Source: Streptomyces sp. DH41 (GTDB lineage Bacteria; Actinomycetota; Actinomycetes; Streptomycetales; Streptomycetaceae). From it: a DNA stretch of 64,000 nucleotides. Position numbers and translations under genes: made by a program. A model generated the notes under the pieces. It searched no databases, had not been told where the DNA came from, and saw nothing but the letters and a program-made list of their open reading frames with translations. The stretch is taken from NCBI RefSeq assembly GCF_029813785.1, contig NZ_JARVKY010000004.1, positions 62,001 through 126,000 of the forward strand, in the 5' to 3' direction. Below, one piece after another: positions 24,170-33,059 of the stretch (positions are counted from its first letter, which is position 1; each line of letters begins with the position of its first letter).

Positions 24170-24979
24170 ATGGAGAACGACGCATTCCCCGCCAGCGTGG
24201 AAGCGGCCTGGGGCCTGCGTGACCGCCCCCAGAAGGGCCCGAAGCGCGCGCTGACACTCGACGGGATCATCACGGCGGCCATCGCGGTCGCCGACGCGGA
24301 GGGGGCCGAAGCGGTCTCCATGAGCCGGGTCGCGAAGGAGCTCGGAGCCTCGACCATGGCGCTCTACCGCTATGTGGCCACCAAGGACGAACTGGTGACC
24401 CTGATGGTCGACTCGGCCGTCGGCGCTCCCCCGCCGCTGCCGGACGGCGTCACCGGATGGCGCGCGGGCCTCGAGTACTGGTGCGTTTCCATGCGCGAGG
24501 CGATGCTCCGCCACCCCTGGGCGATCCCGCTGGTGGCCGCGAGCGGTGGACCGCCCATCACCCCGAACCAGCTGGCCTGGCTCGACCAGAGCCTCCGGAT
24601 CCTCTCCGGCACCCGCCTCGGCCAGGGCGAGAAGATCGCGATCACGCTGCTGGTGAGCGGCCAGGTCCGCAGCGAGGCCGGCATCACCGCGATGCTGCTG
24701 CGGGACCCCGACGGCACGAAGCGGCGACTGGCGGGCTACAAGGACTTCCTCCGCCGGGTGACCGAGAACGGCAGGCTTCCGGCGCTGCGCGAGGCCGTGG
24801 AGGACGGCGCCTTCGACGACCTCGACGCGGACGCCGCCGCCGAGGTCGACCACTTCGACGACTTCACCTTCGGCCTGCAGCGTGCGCTGGACGGGGTGGC
24901 GGCGTACTTGGCAGCGATGGGCGACGTCCCGGTCCCCCACTCCGCGCAGGGTGATCCGGCTGGGGCGACGGCCGAGTAG
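24170..24979 (+). CDS. TetR/AcrR-family regulator (TetR_C_1-type effector domain)
   Basis: The product is 269 aa. The HTH lies at about residues 25-75 (LTLDGIITAAIAVADAEG, then SRVAKELGASTMALYRYV), and the ATKDELVTLMVD helix leads into a ligand domain of the TetR class. ATG at 24170 lies four bases after the repeat array with no ribosome site, suggesting a leaderless message. It most likely represses the divergent DrrAB-type exporter and itself. Confidence 0.88.
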   Translation: MENDAFPASVEAAWGLRDRPQKGPKRALTLDGIITAAIAVADAEGAEAVSMSRVAKELGASTMALYRYVATKDELVTLMVDSAVGAPPPLPDGVTGWRAGLEYWCVSMREAMLRHPWAIPLVAASGGPPITPNQLAWLDQSLRILSGTRLGQGEKIAITLLVSGQVRSEAGITAMLLRDPDGTKRRLAGYKDFLRRVTENGRLPALREAVEDGAFDDLDADAAAEVDHFDDFTFGLQRALDGVAAYLAAMGDVPVPHSAQGDPAGATAE

Positions 24980-25107
24980 TTCCTCGCCAGGGGCCGGGCC
25001 GGTGGAGGGCGTACTGGAGGACAGCCGGGACGGGAATCCGGCGGACGTCCCGGCGTGTTCGGCCAACAGCCACTGCCGCGTGCCCCCTTCGTACAGGAGC
25101 CTCTCCC

Positions 25108-25818
25108 ATGCCGGAGCTTGAGATCGACGCAGTCGTGTTCGACGTGCTCGGCACGCTCGTCGACGAACCCGCCGGTATCCGCGCCGGCATTCGCGAACTC
25201 GACCCGTCCCTCGACGGCCCCGGGGTCGAGCGGCTGCTGTCGCTGTGGCGGGAGCACATCGACCGCGAGCAACGTCGCGTCCTCGCCGGCGCCCGGGCCT
25301 ACGTCACCAGCGACGTCCTCGATCTGGAGAGCGCCCGGCTCGTCGCCGATGCCGCCGGGATCGACGACCCGGCCGCCCTGGCGGCGCTGGCCCTGTCCGG
25401 TCGCAGGCTCCCGCCGTGGCCCGACACGGTGGCAGGGCTCGCCCGGCTCGCCGAACGGTTCCCGCTGATCGGTCTCTCCAACGCCGGCCGGACGGCGCTG
25501 CTGGGTATCAACGCCCACGCCCGACTGCGCTGGCATCAGGCCCTGTCCGCCGAAGACGCCCGGACGTACAAGCCGGACCCGCGGGTCTACCGACTGGCCG
25601 TCACCGTTTCCGGACTACCACCACAACGGCTTCTGATGGTCGCCGCCCACGCCTGGGACCTGCGCGGAGCACAGGGCCTCGGCCTGCGCACCGCCTACGT
25701 CGCCCGCCCCGTCGGCGACCCGCCCGCTCCCTCGGACCGCTTCGACCTCCACGCCGACGGCCTGGCCGACCTGGCCGACCGGCTCGACCGTGCCCAACGG
25801 CCCGCCCGCCGGCCATGA
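25108..25818 (+). CDS. Haloacid dehalogenase-type HAD hydrolase
   Basis: The product is 236 aa. HAD motif I is VVFDVLGTLVDE with nucleophile Asp12. Motif II is IGLSNAGR, the lysine of motif III is in DARTYKPDPRVYR, and motif IV is AAHAWDLRGAQG. The layout matches type II haloacid dehalogenase-like proteins, although the second Asp of motif I is absent, as in dehalogenases rather than phosphatases. An AGGAG site precedes the ATG. The substrate is unknown. Confidence 0.88.
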   Translation: MPELEIDAVVFDVLGTLVDEPAGIRAGIRELDPSLDGPGVERLLSLWREHIDREQRRVLAGARAYVTSDVLDLESARLVADAAGIDDPAALAALALSGRRLPPWPDTVAGLARLAERFPLIGLSNAGRTALLGINAHARLRWHQALSAEDARTYKPDPRVYRLAVTVSGLPPQRLLMVAAHAWDLRGAQGLGLRTAYVARPVGDPPAPSDRFDLHADGLADLADRLDRAQRPARRP

Positions 25819-25929
25819 CACCATCCTCGGTGGCCGCTGAACCAGAACGCCGACCGGAAGAACGGGCGAATCCGCAAGACGCTCCGCGGCTCGCCCGCCC
25901 GACCGGGCGCCAGATATGAGGAGTTGACC

Positions 25930-27147
25930 ATGGGGCCACAGGACTCACCGGCGGCGCGGGGCCCGCGGGACACGGCCGAGCGACTGCGGACCATCAGCGA
26001 CGAACTGTCGGACCGTTTCTACGAGCGGGCCGACGTGGTGCGGACGCTGGTGGTGACACTGCTGGCCGGACAGCACTCGCTGGTACTCGGCCCGCCCGGA
26101 ACGGCGAAGTCCGAGATGGCCCGGGAACTCACCGCCCGGATCGAGGGGGCCTCCTACTGGGAGATCCTCCTGTCGAAGTTCACGGCGCCGACGAGGATGT
26201 TCGGTCCCGTCGACGTGGCCGCGCTGGCCCGGGGCGAGTACCGGCAGGTCTACGACGGCCGTGCCACGACCGCGCACGTCGCGTTCATCGACGAGATCTT
26301 CAAGTGCTCGACGGCGGCGCTGAACGAGACGCTGGGTTACCTCAACGAACGTATCTACCACCCCGAGAGCGGTGGCGAACCGATCCGCTGCCCCCTGATC
26401 GGCGCCGTCACGGCGAGCAACGAACTGCCGAACGGGGAGGACACCGCCGCCATCTACGACCGGCTGCTGGTGCGGATCGAGGTCAAGTACCTGGAGGACC
26501 CCTCGAACTTCGCCGCGCTGGTCCGTTCCGCCGTCAGCCGCCCGGCCACGCCGCCGCGGACCACGGTCGAGCTGGCCGCGTTGCGGCACGCCGTCGCCGA
26601 AGGCGTCCCGGCCGTGGACGTCCCCGACGCGATCGTGGACGCGGTGTGCACGCTGCGGGCCGCCCTGCGCCGCAAGGAACTCGTCGCCTCCGACCGCCGC
26701 TGGCGGCAGGCGGTGGGCCTGCTCCAGGCGTCCGCGTACCTCGACGACCGCCCGGCGGTCACGGAGGCCGACCTGTCGGTGCTGACCCACGTGCTGTGGA
26801 ACTCCCCCGCCGAACGCCCGACCGTCGAACGCGAGGTGCTGCAACTCGTCAACCCCGACGCCAAGGAGGCGCTCGACCTGGCCGACACCATCGAAGAGCT
26901 GGAGGTACAGCTCGACGCGATGGCCGGGCAGTCCCGCGAGGCACTGAGCGAGTGGGTCATCAAGAAGGCCCACAACCAGCTCGCCATGGCGGGCAAGCGG
27001 CTGGAGAGACTGCGCGAGGAGGCGGCGGGCGCGGGTCGCTCCACCGCCGCCATCGACCGGGTCACCGGCCGCCAGCGCGCCGTACGCGCCCGCGTCCTCA
27101 CCGAGGCCCTCGGCATGGACGCGAGCATGGTGCGGGCCCAGCTCTGA
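25930..27147 (+). CDS. MoxR-family AAA+ ATPase (RavA-like)
   Basis: The product is 405 aa. Walker A is GPPGTAKS (about residues 54-61), Walker B is VAFIDEIFK, sensor 1 is GAVTASNELPNGED, and IYDRLLVRIEVKYL is the RavA-type sensor region. A helical lid and a coiled-coil tail (EELEVQLDAMAGQSREAL) follow. ATG at 25930 has a GAGGAG site; the TTG at 25924 is too close to it. The VWA gene starts 29 bases downstream, the usual MoxR-VWA chaperone pairing. Confidence 0.9.
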   Translation: MGPQDSPAARGPRDTAERLRTISDELSDRFYERADVVRTLVVTLLAGQHSLVLGPPGTAKSEMARELTARIEGASYWEILLSKFTAPTRMFGPVDVAALARGEYRQVYDGRATTAHVAFIDEIFKCSTAALNETLGYLNERIYHPESGGEPIRCPLIGAVTASNELPNGEDTAAIYDRLLVRIEVKYLEDPSNFAALVRSAVSRPATPPRTTVELAALRHAVAEGVPAVDVPDAIVDAVCTLRAALRRKELVASDRRWRQAVGLLQASAYLDDRPAVTEADLSVLTHVLWNSPAERPTVEREVLQLVNPDAKEALDLADTIEELEVQLDAMAGQSREALSEWVIKKAHNQLAMAGKRLERLREEAAGAGRSTAAIDRVTGRQRAVRARVLTEALGMDASMVRAQL

Positions 27148-27176
27148 ACACCGGCGCGACGAGGACGAGCGGGAGC

Positions 27177-28787
27177 ATGAGCGAGACGACACCGGGCAAG
27201 CTCGATGAGCTGGCGGGCCGGGCCGGCACGTGGCTGGCCCTGACCGCCGCTCCCGCACGCCACACCGCGGCCGTGGTCGCGGACCGGTTCGACCGGATGG
27301 CGTGGCGCGACACCTACGAGCAGTCGGCCGGACTGCGCGAACTGGCCGAAGAACTCGACCAGCGCCACCACCACGCCACCGACCTCGTGGCCGACGCGTT
27401 CCTGGCCGCCTACAAGGTGGGGCCGCGGTTGCGCGAGCCCTCCGAGATGGACCCCTCCCGGCTGGTCAACCACCAGGTCGTCGCCTCGCTGTTGGAGTCC
27501 GCGGAGTTCGCCGAACTGCACCGTGAGACGGTGGGCGACCCCTACGCCGCCGCCATGGCCGTACTGGCCCAGGCCACCGCGCTGCGCCGGATGCTGGACG
27601 GCTCCGAGGCCGCCCGGGAACAGGCCGAGCGGGCGGGGCAGGCCCGGCGGGCCGTCGAGGACGCGGCGACCGCCGTGTCCGAGGCGCTCCAGCAGGCCGC
27701 CGACGAGGCCGCCGACGACGGCACTGTGCCGGCTGCGGCGGCCGACGCCGTACAGCAGGCGGTCGAGAGCGCGGAGGCCGCCGCTCAGCAGGCCGCCCAG
27801 GGCGCCGCGCAGGCCCTCGCGGTCGCGGTCCCCGGCATCCGTGGCACCGCGCGCAACGCGGTGGCGAAGGCTGCCGCATCGGCCCGGGAGGAGGCCGCGC
27901 TGATGCGGGCATGGGGCGTTGGTTCCGGCGAGCTGGAGCGGATGCCGTTCGACCGGCGTGCCCGGCTCGCCGAGCGGCTGCGCACCAGCCGGCTCGCCCA
28001 GTGGGCCGAACTGATCGGCCGCTTCCGGCAGATGGCCGACGGTGAGCGCGCCCGCAAGGTGGAGAACGCCACCGGGGAGCTCATCGGCGTCACGCTCGGT
28101 GACGACCTCTCCCGCGTCATCCCCTCCGAACTGGCGGTCCTCGGCGTGCCCGAACTGCGCGCGGTGTTCGCCGCGCGCTTCGCCGCCGGGGAGTTGATGC
28201 TCTACGACAGCCAGGGCGAACAGGCCACCGGCCGGGGCGCCGTCATCGCGTGCGTGGACACCTCGCACTCCATGTACGAGGCGGGGCCCGGCGGAATCAC
28301 CCGGGAGGCGTGGGCCAAGGCGTGCGCGCTGGCGCTGCTGGACCAGGCCCGCCACGCGGGGCGTGACTTCGTCGGCATCCTGTTCTCCGCCGCCGACAAG
28401 CTCCAGGTCTTCCGCTTCCCGGCCGACCGGCCCGCCGGCATCGCGCGGACCCTCGACTTCGCGGAGACCTTCCTCGGCGGCGGCACCAGCTACCAGAGGC
28501 CGCTGACAGCGGCGCGCGACGTGCTCGAGGAGGAGTTCGACGACGCCGCCCGTACCCGCGGTGACATCGTGATGCTCACCGACGACGACTGCGGCGTCAC
28601 CGAGGAATGGATGCGCGCCTGGAACGAGTCCAAGCGCCTGTTGGGCTTCCGGGTCTTCGGCGTCGCCATCGGCGCCCCGCGCGTCGCCGAAGGGGGCTCG
28701 GTCCTGGAGGCCCTGTGCGACAACCTGCGCTCGGTGGAGGATTTCACCGACGTCCACGCCGCCGCCGATCTCTTCCGCGTGATCTGA
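27177..28787 (+). CDS. VWA-domain protein (ViaA-like partner of the MoxR ATPase)
   Basis: The product is 536 aa. The N-terminal half is helical with an Ala/Gln/Glu-rich stretch at about residues 145-225, likely coiled coil. The C-terminal VWA domain begins near GRGAVIACVDTSHSM, whose DTSHS is the MIDAS metal site, with TSYQRPLTAARDVL and IVMLTDDDCGVTEEWM completing it. E. coli RavA-ViaA act together in metal-stress and respiratory-complex assembly; a similar maturation role here is inferred. The start is the ATG at 27177. Confidence 0.87.
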   Translation: MSETTPGKLDELAGRAGTWLALTAAPARHTAAVVADRFDRMAWRDTYEQSAGLRELAEELDQRHHHATDLVADAFLAAYKVGPRLREPSEMDPSRLVNHQVVASLLESAEFAELHRETVGDPYAAAMAVLAQATALRRMLDGSEAAREQAERAGQARRAVEDAATAVSEALQQAADEAADDGTVPAAAADAVQQAVESAEAAAQQAAQGAAQALAVAVPGIRGTARNAVAKAAASAREEAALMRAWGVGSGELERMPFDRRARLAERLRTSRLAQWAELIGRFRQMADGERARKVENATGELIGVTLGDDLSRVIPSELAVLGVPELRAVFAARFAAGELMLYDSQGEQATGRGAVIACVDTSHSMYEAGPGGITREAWAKACALALLDQARHAGRDFVGILFSAADKLQVFRFPADRPAGIARTLDFAETFLGGGTSYQRPLTAARDVLEEEFDDAARTRGDIVMLTDDDCGVTEEWMRAWNESKRLLGFRVFGVAIGAPRVAEGGSVLEALCDNLRSVEDFTDVHAAADLFRVI

Positions 28788-28961
28788 CGAGAAGGCGTAC
28801 GCCGGCATCACTTTCCCGTCCCGCTCGGGTGCCGTCGGCCCGTCGGCGAACGCACCGCCGCCGGTGCCGGGTTGCCCGAACTGCCGGGCGCCCGCCCCCG
28901 TCCGTGGTTGCCCGAGCCACGCGCGGGTACCCAGCCGATCTTGGGAGGAGAGAGGAGAGTC

Positions 28962-30266
28962 GTGTCTGACGAACATGTGAAGAACGTCTTCGTGGTGGGT
29001 CTCGACGAGACCAATCTTCCGACGCTCAAGGCCGTGCCGGGCGCGGATTCGCTGCGCTTCCACGGTCTTCTGACGGTCGAGGAGCTACAGGACGGCGAGG
29101 TTTCGCTACCGGATGTGATCGAGAAGGCGCGGCAGGTGCTGGACGCCTTCGACGGAAGCATCGACGCGATCGTCGGCTACTGGGACTTCCCGGTCAGCAC
29201 CCTGGTGCCGATCCTCGGAGCGCGCTACGGCACCCGCACCACGAGCCTGGCGTCGGTGGTCAAGTGCGAGCACAAGTACTGGAGCAGGCTCGAGCAGCAG
29301 AAGGTGACGGACCGGCATCCGCGCTTCGGCCGGGTCGACCTGGAGGCCGACCCGCCGCGTCCTCCGGAAGGCGTGCGGTTCCCGATGTGGCTCAAGCCCG
29401 CGTTGTCCTACTCCTCCGAACTCGCCTTCGGCGTGGACGACGAGGAGGAGTTCGGCGCCGCCGTCACCGAGATACGCGAGGGCATCTCCCGCATCGGCCG
29501 CCCGTTCGAGCACATCCTCGACCAGGTCGACCTGCCGCCGGAGATGGACGGCGTCGGCGGCCGGGTCTGTCTCGCCGAAGAGGCTCTGTCCGGTGTCCAG
29601 GTCGCCGTGGAGGGCTACGTCCACCAGGGCGAAGTGACCGTCTACGGCACGCTGGACTCCATCGACTACCCCAATTCGCCGTGCTTCCTGCGCCACCAGT
29701 ACCCCTCCATGCTGCCCCCGCAGGTCATCGACCGGCTGCACACCGTCACCGAGCGGGTCATGCGCCGGATCGGCTTCGACTCGGCGACGTTCAGCGTCGA
29801 GTACTTCTACGATCCCGGAAACCAGGACATCAGCCTGCTGGAGATCAACCCGCGCCACTCGCAGTCGCACGCGGAGCTCTTCGAGTACGTGGACGGCGTG
29901 CCCAACCACCACTGCATGCTCGCCCTCGCCCTCGGTCGGGACCCGCGCATGCCGCACCGGCAGGGCCCGTACGCGATGGCGGCGAAGTGGTACCACCGGT
30001 GGTTCACGGACGGCGTCGTACGCCATGTCCCCTCCGCCGAGGACATCGCCCGTATCGAACGCCAGATTCCGGGTGTACGGATCGAAGTCCTGCCCGAGCG
30101 GGGACAGCGGCTGTCCGACCTGTCCCAGCAGGACAGTTACAGCTACGAGCTCGCGCACATCTTCACCGGCGGCGACGACGAGGAGGACATGCGCGGGAAG
30201 TACGACCAGTGCGTCGCCGCCCTGGGCCTGACCTTCGACGAGCCCGCGGAAGCAGCGCGAGGATAA
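28962..30266 (+). CDS. ATP-grasp-fold carboxylate-amine/thiol ligase-like protein
   Basis: The product is 434 aa. ATP-grasp elements are Lys145 in MWLKPALSYSS, the acidic strand FSVEYFYD (Glu280) and the Mg-binding LLEINPRHSQSH (Glu294, Asn296). GTG at 28962 follows a long GGAGGAGAGAGGAGAG site, implying strong translation. The acceptor is unknown. A CocE/NonD hydrolase gene starts 12 bases after the stop, so the two are almost certainly co-expressed and probably act on related amides or peptides. Confidence 0.85.
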   Translation: MSDEHVKNVFVVGLDETNLPTLKAVPGADSLRFHGLLTVEELQDGEVSLPDVIEKARQVLDAFDGSIDAIVGYWDFPVSTLVPILGARYGTRTTSLASVVKCEHKYWSRLEQQKVTDRHPRFGRVDLEADPPRPPEGVRFPMWLKPALSYSSELAFGVDDEEEFGAAVTEIREGISRIGRPFEHILDQVDLPPEMDGVGGRVCLAEEALSGVQVAVEGYVHQGEVTVYGTLDSIDYPNSPCFLRHQYPSMLPPQVIDRLHTVTERVMRRIGFDSATFSVEYFYDPGNQDISLLEINPRHSQSHAELFEYVDGVPNHHCMLALALGRDPRMPHRQGPYAMAAKWYHRWFTDGVVRHVPSAEDIARIERQIPGVRIEVLPERGQRLSDLSQQDSYSYELAHIFTGGDDEEDMRGKYDQCVAALGLTFDEPAEAARG

Positions 30267-30278
30267 GGAGCGCCGGTC

Positions 30279-32324
30279 ATGCGTCATGTGACCCACCTGC
30301 CCTTCACCACGAAGGAAGAGGAACACGTCGTCATCCCCATGTCCGACGGCGTCCGCCTGTCGGCGCGCGTCTGGCGCCCCACGTCGTCGGACCACGAGCC
30401 CGTGCCCGCGGTGCTGGAGTACATCCCGTACCGCAAGCGGGATCTCACCGCCGTACGTGATTCCGTCCACCATCCCTACATCGCCGGGCACGGCTACGCC
30501 TGCGTCCGCGTCGACCTGCGGGGCACCGGCGAGTCGGAGGGGGTGCTGCGGGACGAGTACCTGGAGGTGGAACAGAGGGACGCCGAGGAGGTGCTGGCCT
30601 GGCTCGCCGACCAGCCCTGGTGCGACGGCACCACGGGGATGATGGGCCTGTCCTGGGGGGCGTTCGCGGCCCTCCAGGTGGCGGCCAGGCAGCCGCCGAG
30701 CCTGAAGGCCGTGGTCATCGCCTCCTTCACCGACGACCGGCACGCGGACGACATGCACTACATGGGCGGAGCCATGCTGTCGGACAACCTGGCCGAGGCG
30801 GGCACCATGTTCGCCTACGCCACCTGTCCGCCCGATCCCGCCGTCGTCGGCGACAGCTGGCGCGACATGTGGCACGAACGCCTGGAGCACTCCCAGCCCT
30901 GGGTCTTGGAGTGGCTGCGCCACCAGCGCCTGGACGACTACTGGCGGCACGCCTCGGTCGCCGAGAACTACCAGGACGTGCGGTGCCCGGTGCTGGCGTC
31001 CAGCGGCTGGGCGGACGGCTACTCCAACGCCGTCACACGGCTGCTCGCCCACCTGGACGTGCCCCGCAAGGGGCTCATCGGCCCCTGGTCGCACAAGTTC
31101 CCGCACCTCGGCGAGCCCGGCCCCGCCATCGGCTATCTCCAGGAGGTGGTGCGCTGGTGGGACCACTGGCTCAAGGGCGTCGACAACGGCGTCATGGACG
31201 AGCCGATGCTGAGGACGTGGATGCAGGACAGCGTCCCGCCGTCCACGTCGTACGAGGAACGGCCGGGGCGCTGGGTGGCGGAGCCGTGCTGGCCGTCACC
31301 GCACGTCCGTCCGACCACACACGCGCTCACCCGGCACCGGATCGCGCCTCCCGGTGAGCGGCGCGAGGAGACGGCAGGGGACGGGGGCGGTGCCGCGCTG
31401 ACCGTGCGGTCACCCCTGTCCGTCGGTCAGTTCGCGGGCAAGTGGGCCTCCTACAACGCGCCACCGGACCTGCCCTACGACCAGCGGGAGGAGGACGGCG
31501 GCTCACTCGTCTTCGAGACGGAACCGCTCACCGAGCGGCTGGAGATCCTCGGATCGCCGACCGTCGACCTCGACCTGTCCGTCGATCAGCCGGTCGCCAT
31601 GGTGGCCGCACGCCTGTCGGACGTCCACCCGGACGGCGCCGCCACCCGGGTCACCTACGGCCTGCTGAACCTCACCAGGCTGCACAGCGCGGAGCGGCCC
31701 GAACCGCTGGAGCCCGGCCGACGCTACCGCGCCACCGTCCACCTCAACGGAGTGGCGCAGAGCCTTCCGCCCGGCCACCGCATCCGTCTCTCCCTGTCCA
31801 CGTCCTACTGGCCGCTCGCCTGGCCACCGCCGAAGCCGGCCACGCTCGGCGTCCACGACGGCTCGAGCACGCTCACCCTCCCGGTCCGTCCTCCGGAGAA
31901 GGCCGACGACACCCAGGCCACGCCGTTCGGCGAACCGGAGGGCACCCCGCCCCTCGTCACCACCACGCTGACGCCCCCGGAGGAACGCTGGGACGTGAAG
32001 CGCGATCTGGTCGGCTACAACGCCGAGCTGGAGACCGTGAAGGACCGTGGCACCGTCCGCTTCGAGGAGATCGGCCTGGACGTCGGCCGCCGTGCCCACG
32101 AGCGCTACGCCTCCGTCGCCGACGACTTCACGTCCGTCAGCGGCGAGTCCACCTGGACCATGGAGTTCCGGCGCGCTGACTGGGACGTCCGCGTGGTCAC
32201 GCACACACGTCTCACCTGCGACGAGAACAGCTTCTTCGTCGACGCCACCCTGGACGGCTACGAAGACGACCGCCGGGTGTTCTCCCGCACCTGGAACGAG
32301 TCGGTGCCCCGCGACCTGCTCTAG
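30279..32324 (+). CDS. CocE/NonD-family (peptidase S15-like) hydrolase
   Basis: The product is 681 aa. The alpha/beta-hydrolase core has LEYIPYRKRD near Tyr50-53, nucleophile Ser125 in MMGLSWGAF, the Asp in SSGWADGYSNA and the His in GPWSHKFPH. A jelly-roll domain with PLTERLEILGSPTVDLDLS follows, and about 120 extra C-terminal residues beginning WDVKRDLVGYN form a further domain. An AAGGAG site precedes the ATG. It hydrolyses an amide, ester or X-Pro-type bond; pairing with an ATP-grasp enzyme suggests a dedicated substrate. Confidence 0.9.
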   Translation: MRHVTHLPFTTKEEEHVVIPMSDGVRLSARVWRPTSSDHEPVPAVLEYIPYRKRDLTAVRDSVHHPYIAGHGYACVRVDLRGTGESEGVLRDEYLEVEQRDAEEVLAWLADQPWCDGTTGMMGLSWGAFAALQVAARQPPSLKAVVIASFTDDRHADDMHYMGGAMLSDNLAEAGTMFAYATCPPDPAVVGDSWRDMWHERLEHSQPWVLEWLRHQRLDDYWRHASVAENYQDVRCPVLASSGWADGYSNAVTRLLAHLDVPRKGLIGPWSHKFPHLGEPGPAIGYLQEVVRWWDHWLKGVDNGVMDEPMLRTWMQDSVPPSTSYEERPGRWVAEPCWPSPHVRPTTHALTRHRIAPPGERREETAGDGGGAALTVRSPLSVGQFAGKWASYNAPPDLPYDQREEDGGSLVFETEPLTERLEILGSPTVDLDLSVDQPVAMVAARLSDVHPDGAATRVTYGLLNLTRLHSAERPEPLEPGRRYRATVHLNGVAQSLPPGHRIRLSLSTSYWPLAWPPPKPATLGVHDGSSTLTLPVRPPEKADDTQATPFGEPEGTPPLVTTTLTPPEERWDVKRDLVGYNAELETVKDRGTVRFEEIGLDVGRRAHERYASVADDFTSVSGESTWTMEFRRADWDVRVVTHTRLTCDENSFFVDATLDGYEDDRRVFSRTWNESVPRDLL

Positions 32325-32351
32325 CGGGTGTGGCTCTCGGGGGCCTCAAGG

Positions 32352-32924
32352 ATGTGGAATGGGCGGGTGAACTCTCCCGCACAGGGCGCCGAGCGCCCGG
32401 AACGCGTCCACCCCGCCTCCCACAGCCTCACCGGTGTGGGCCTCGCCGTCCTCGACCCGGCCGGACGGATCCTGCTCGGCCTGGGACACGACGGACGCTG
32501 GGAACTGCCGGGTGGCAAGGTCGACACCGGGGAGGACTTCGAGACGGCCGCCGGGCGCGAACTGGCGGAGGAGACCGGGCTCGTCGTGTCCGCGTCGGAC
32601 GTCCGGGTGATGGCGGTCCTCGTCGACGGTCTGAGCGGGCTGCCCCGGGTGACGGCCGCCGCCGTCACCCGGCGGGCCACGGGAACGCCCCGGGTCACCG
32701 AGCCGGACAAGATCGTGCGCTGGGAGTGGTTCGACCGCCGGGCGGTCCCCTCCGCGCTCTTCCCTCCGTCCGCCTCGGTCCTGGACTGCCTGTGGCCCGA
32801 AGCGGCACCACGAGGAGCCGCCGGGGTACGTCACTACGAGGTGCTCGCCAGGACGAGGCCGGCCTCCCCCGCCGGCGGCCCAGAGGACGGACCCGGGGCC
32901 GGCGCGGCCGCACTCCCGTCGTGA
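32352..32924 (+). CDS. Nudix hydrolase
   Basis: The product is about 190 aa. The Nudix box reads GGKVDTGEDFETAAGREL then AEETGL, with all catalytic Glu residues. The strand LTGVGLAVLDPAGRILLG precedes it, and IVRWEWFDRRAVP follows as in MutT-type enzymes. The start is uncertain: ATG 32352, GTG 32367 and GTG 32328 are in frame, and none has an ideal ribosome site. The C-terminal 40 residues are low complexity. The substrate cannot be read from the sequence. Confidence 0.87.
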   Translation: MWNGRVNSPAQGAERPERVHPASHSLTGVGLAVLDPAGRILLGLGHDGRWELPGGKVDTGEDFETAAGRELAEETGLVVSASDVRVMAVLVDGLSGLPRVTAAAVTRRATGTPRVTEPDKIVRWEWFDRRAVPSALFPPSASVLDCLWPEAAPRGAAGVRHYEVLARTRPASPAGGPEDGPGAGAAALPS

Positions 32925-33059
32925 CGGACGGCGAGTGACGCTCGGGAGGCCTGTCGGTGGCCGGACTGATCGCGATACGGCCCGGCTCCCGGACCCGGCC
33001 GTGCCACCGTCCGCGCCGCGCCCCGCCGACTGGGGCGAACCGGTACGGGCCCGGCTGAG

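Noticed and set aside
26454..29063. An 869-codon minus-strand frame opposite the MoxR-VWA genes
   Set aside because: It is the GC-rich antisense shadow of two well-supported genes; its translation is Gly/His/Arg-rich with no domain.
29106..31166. A 686-codon minus-strand frame opposite the ATP-grasp and CocE genes
   Set aside because: It mirrors the codons of the real genes and has no ribosome site or motif.
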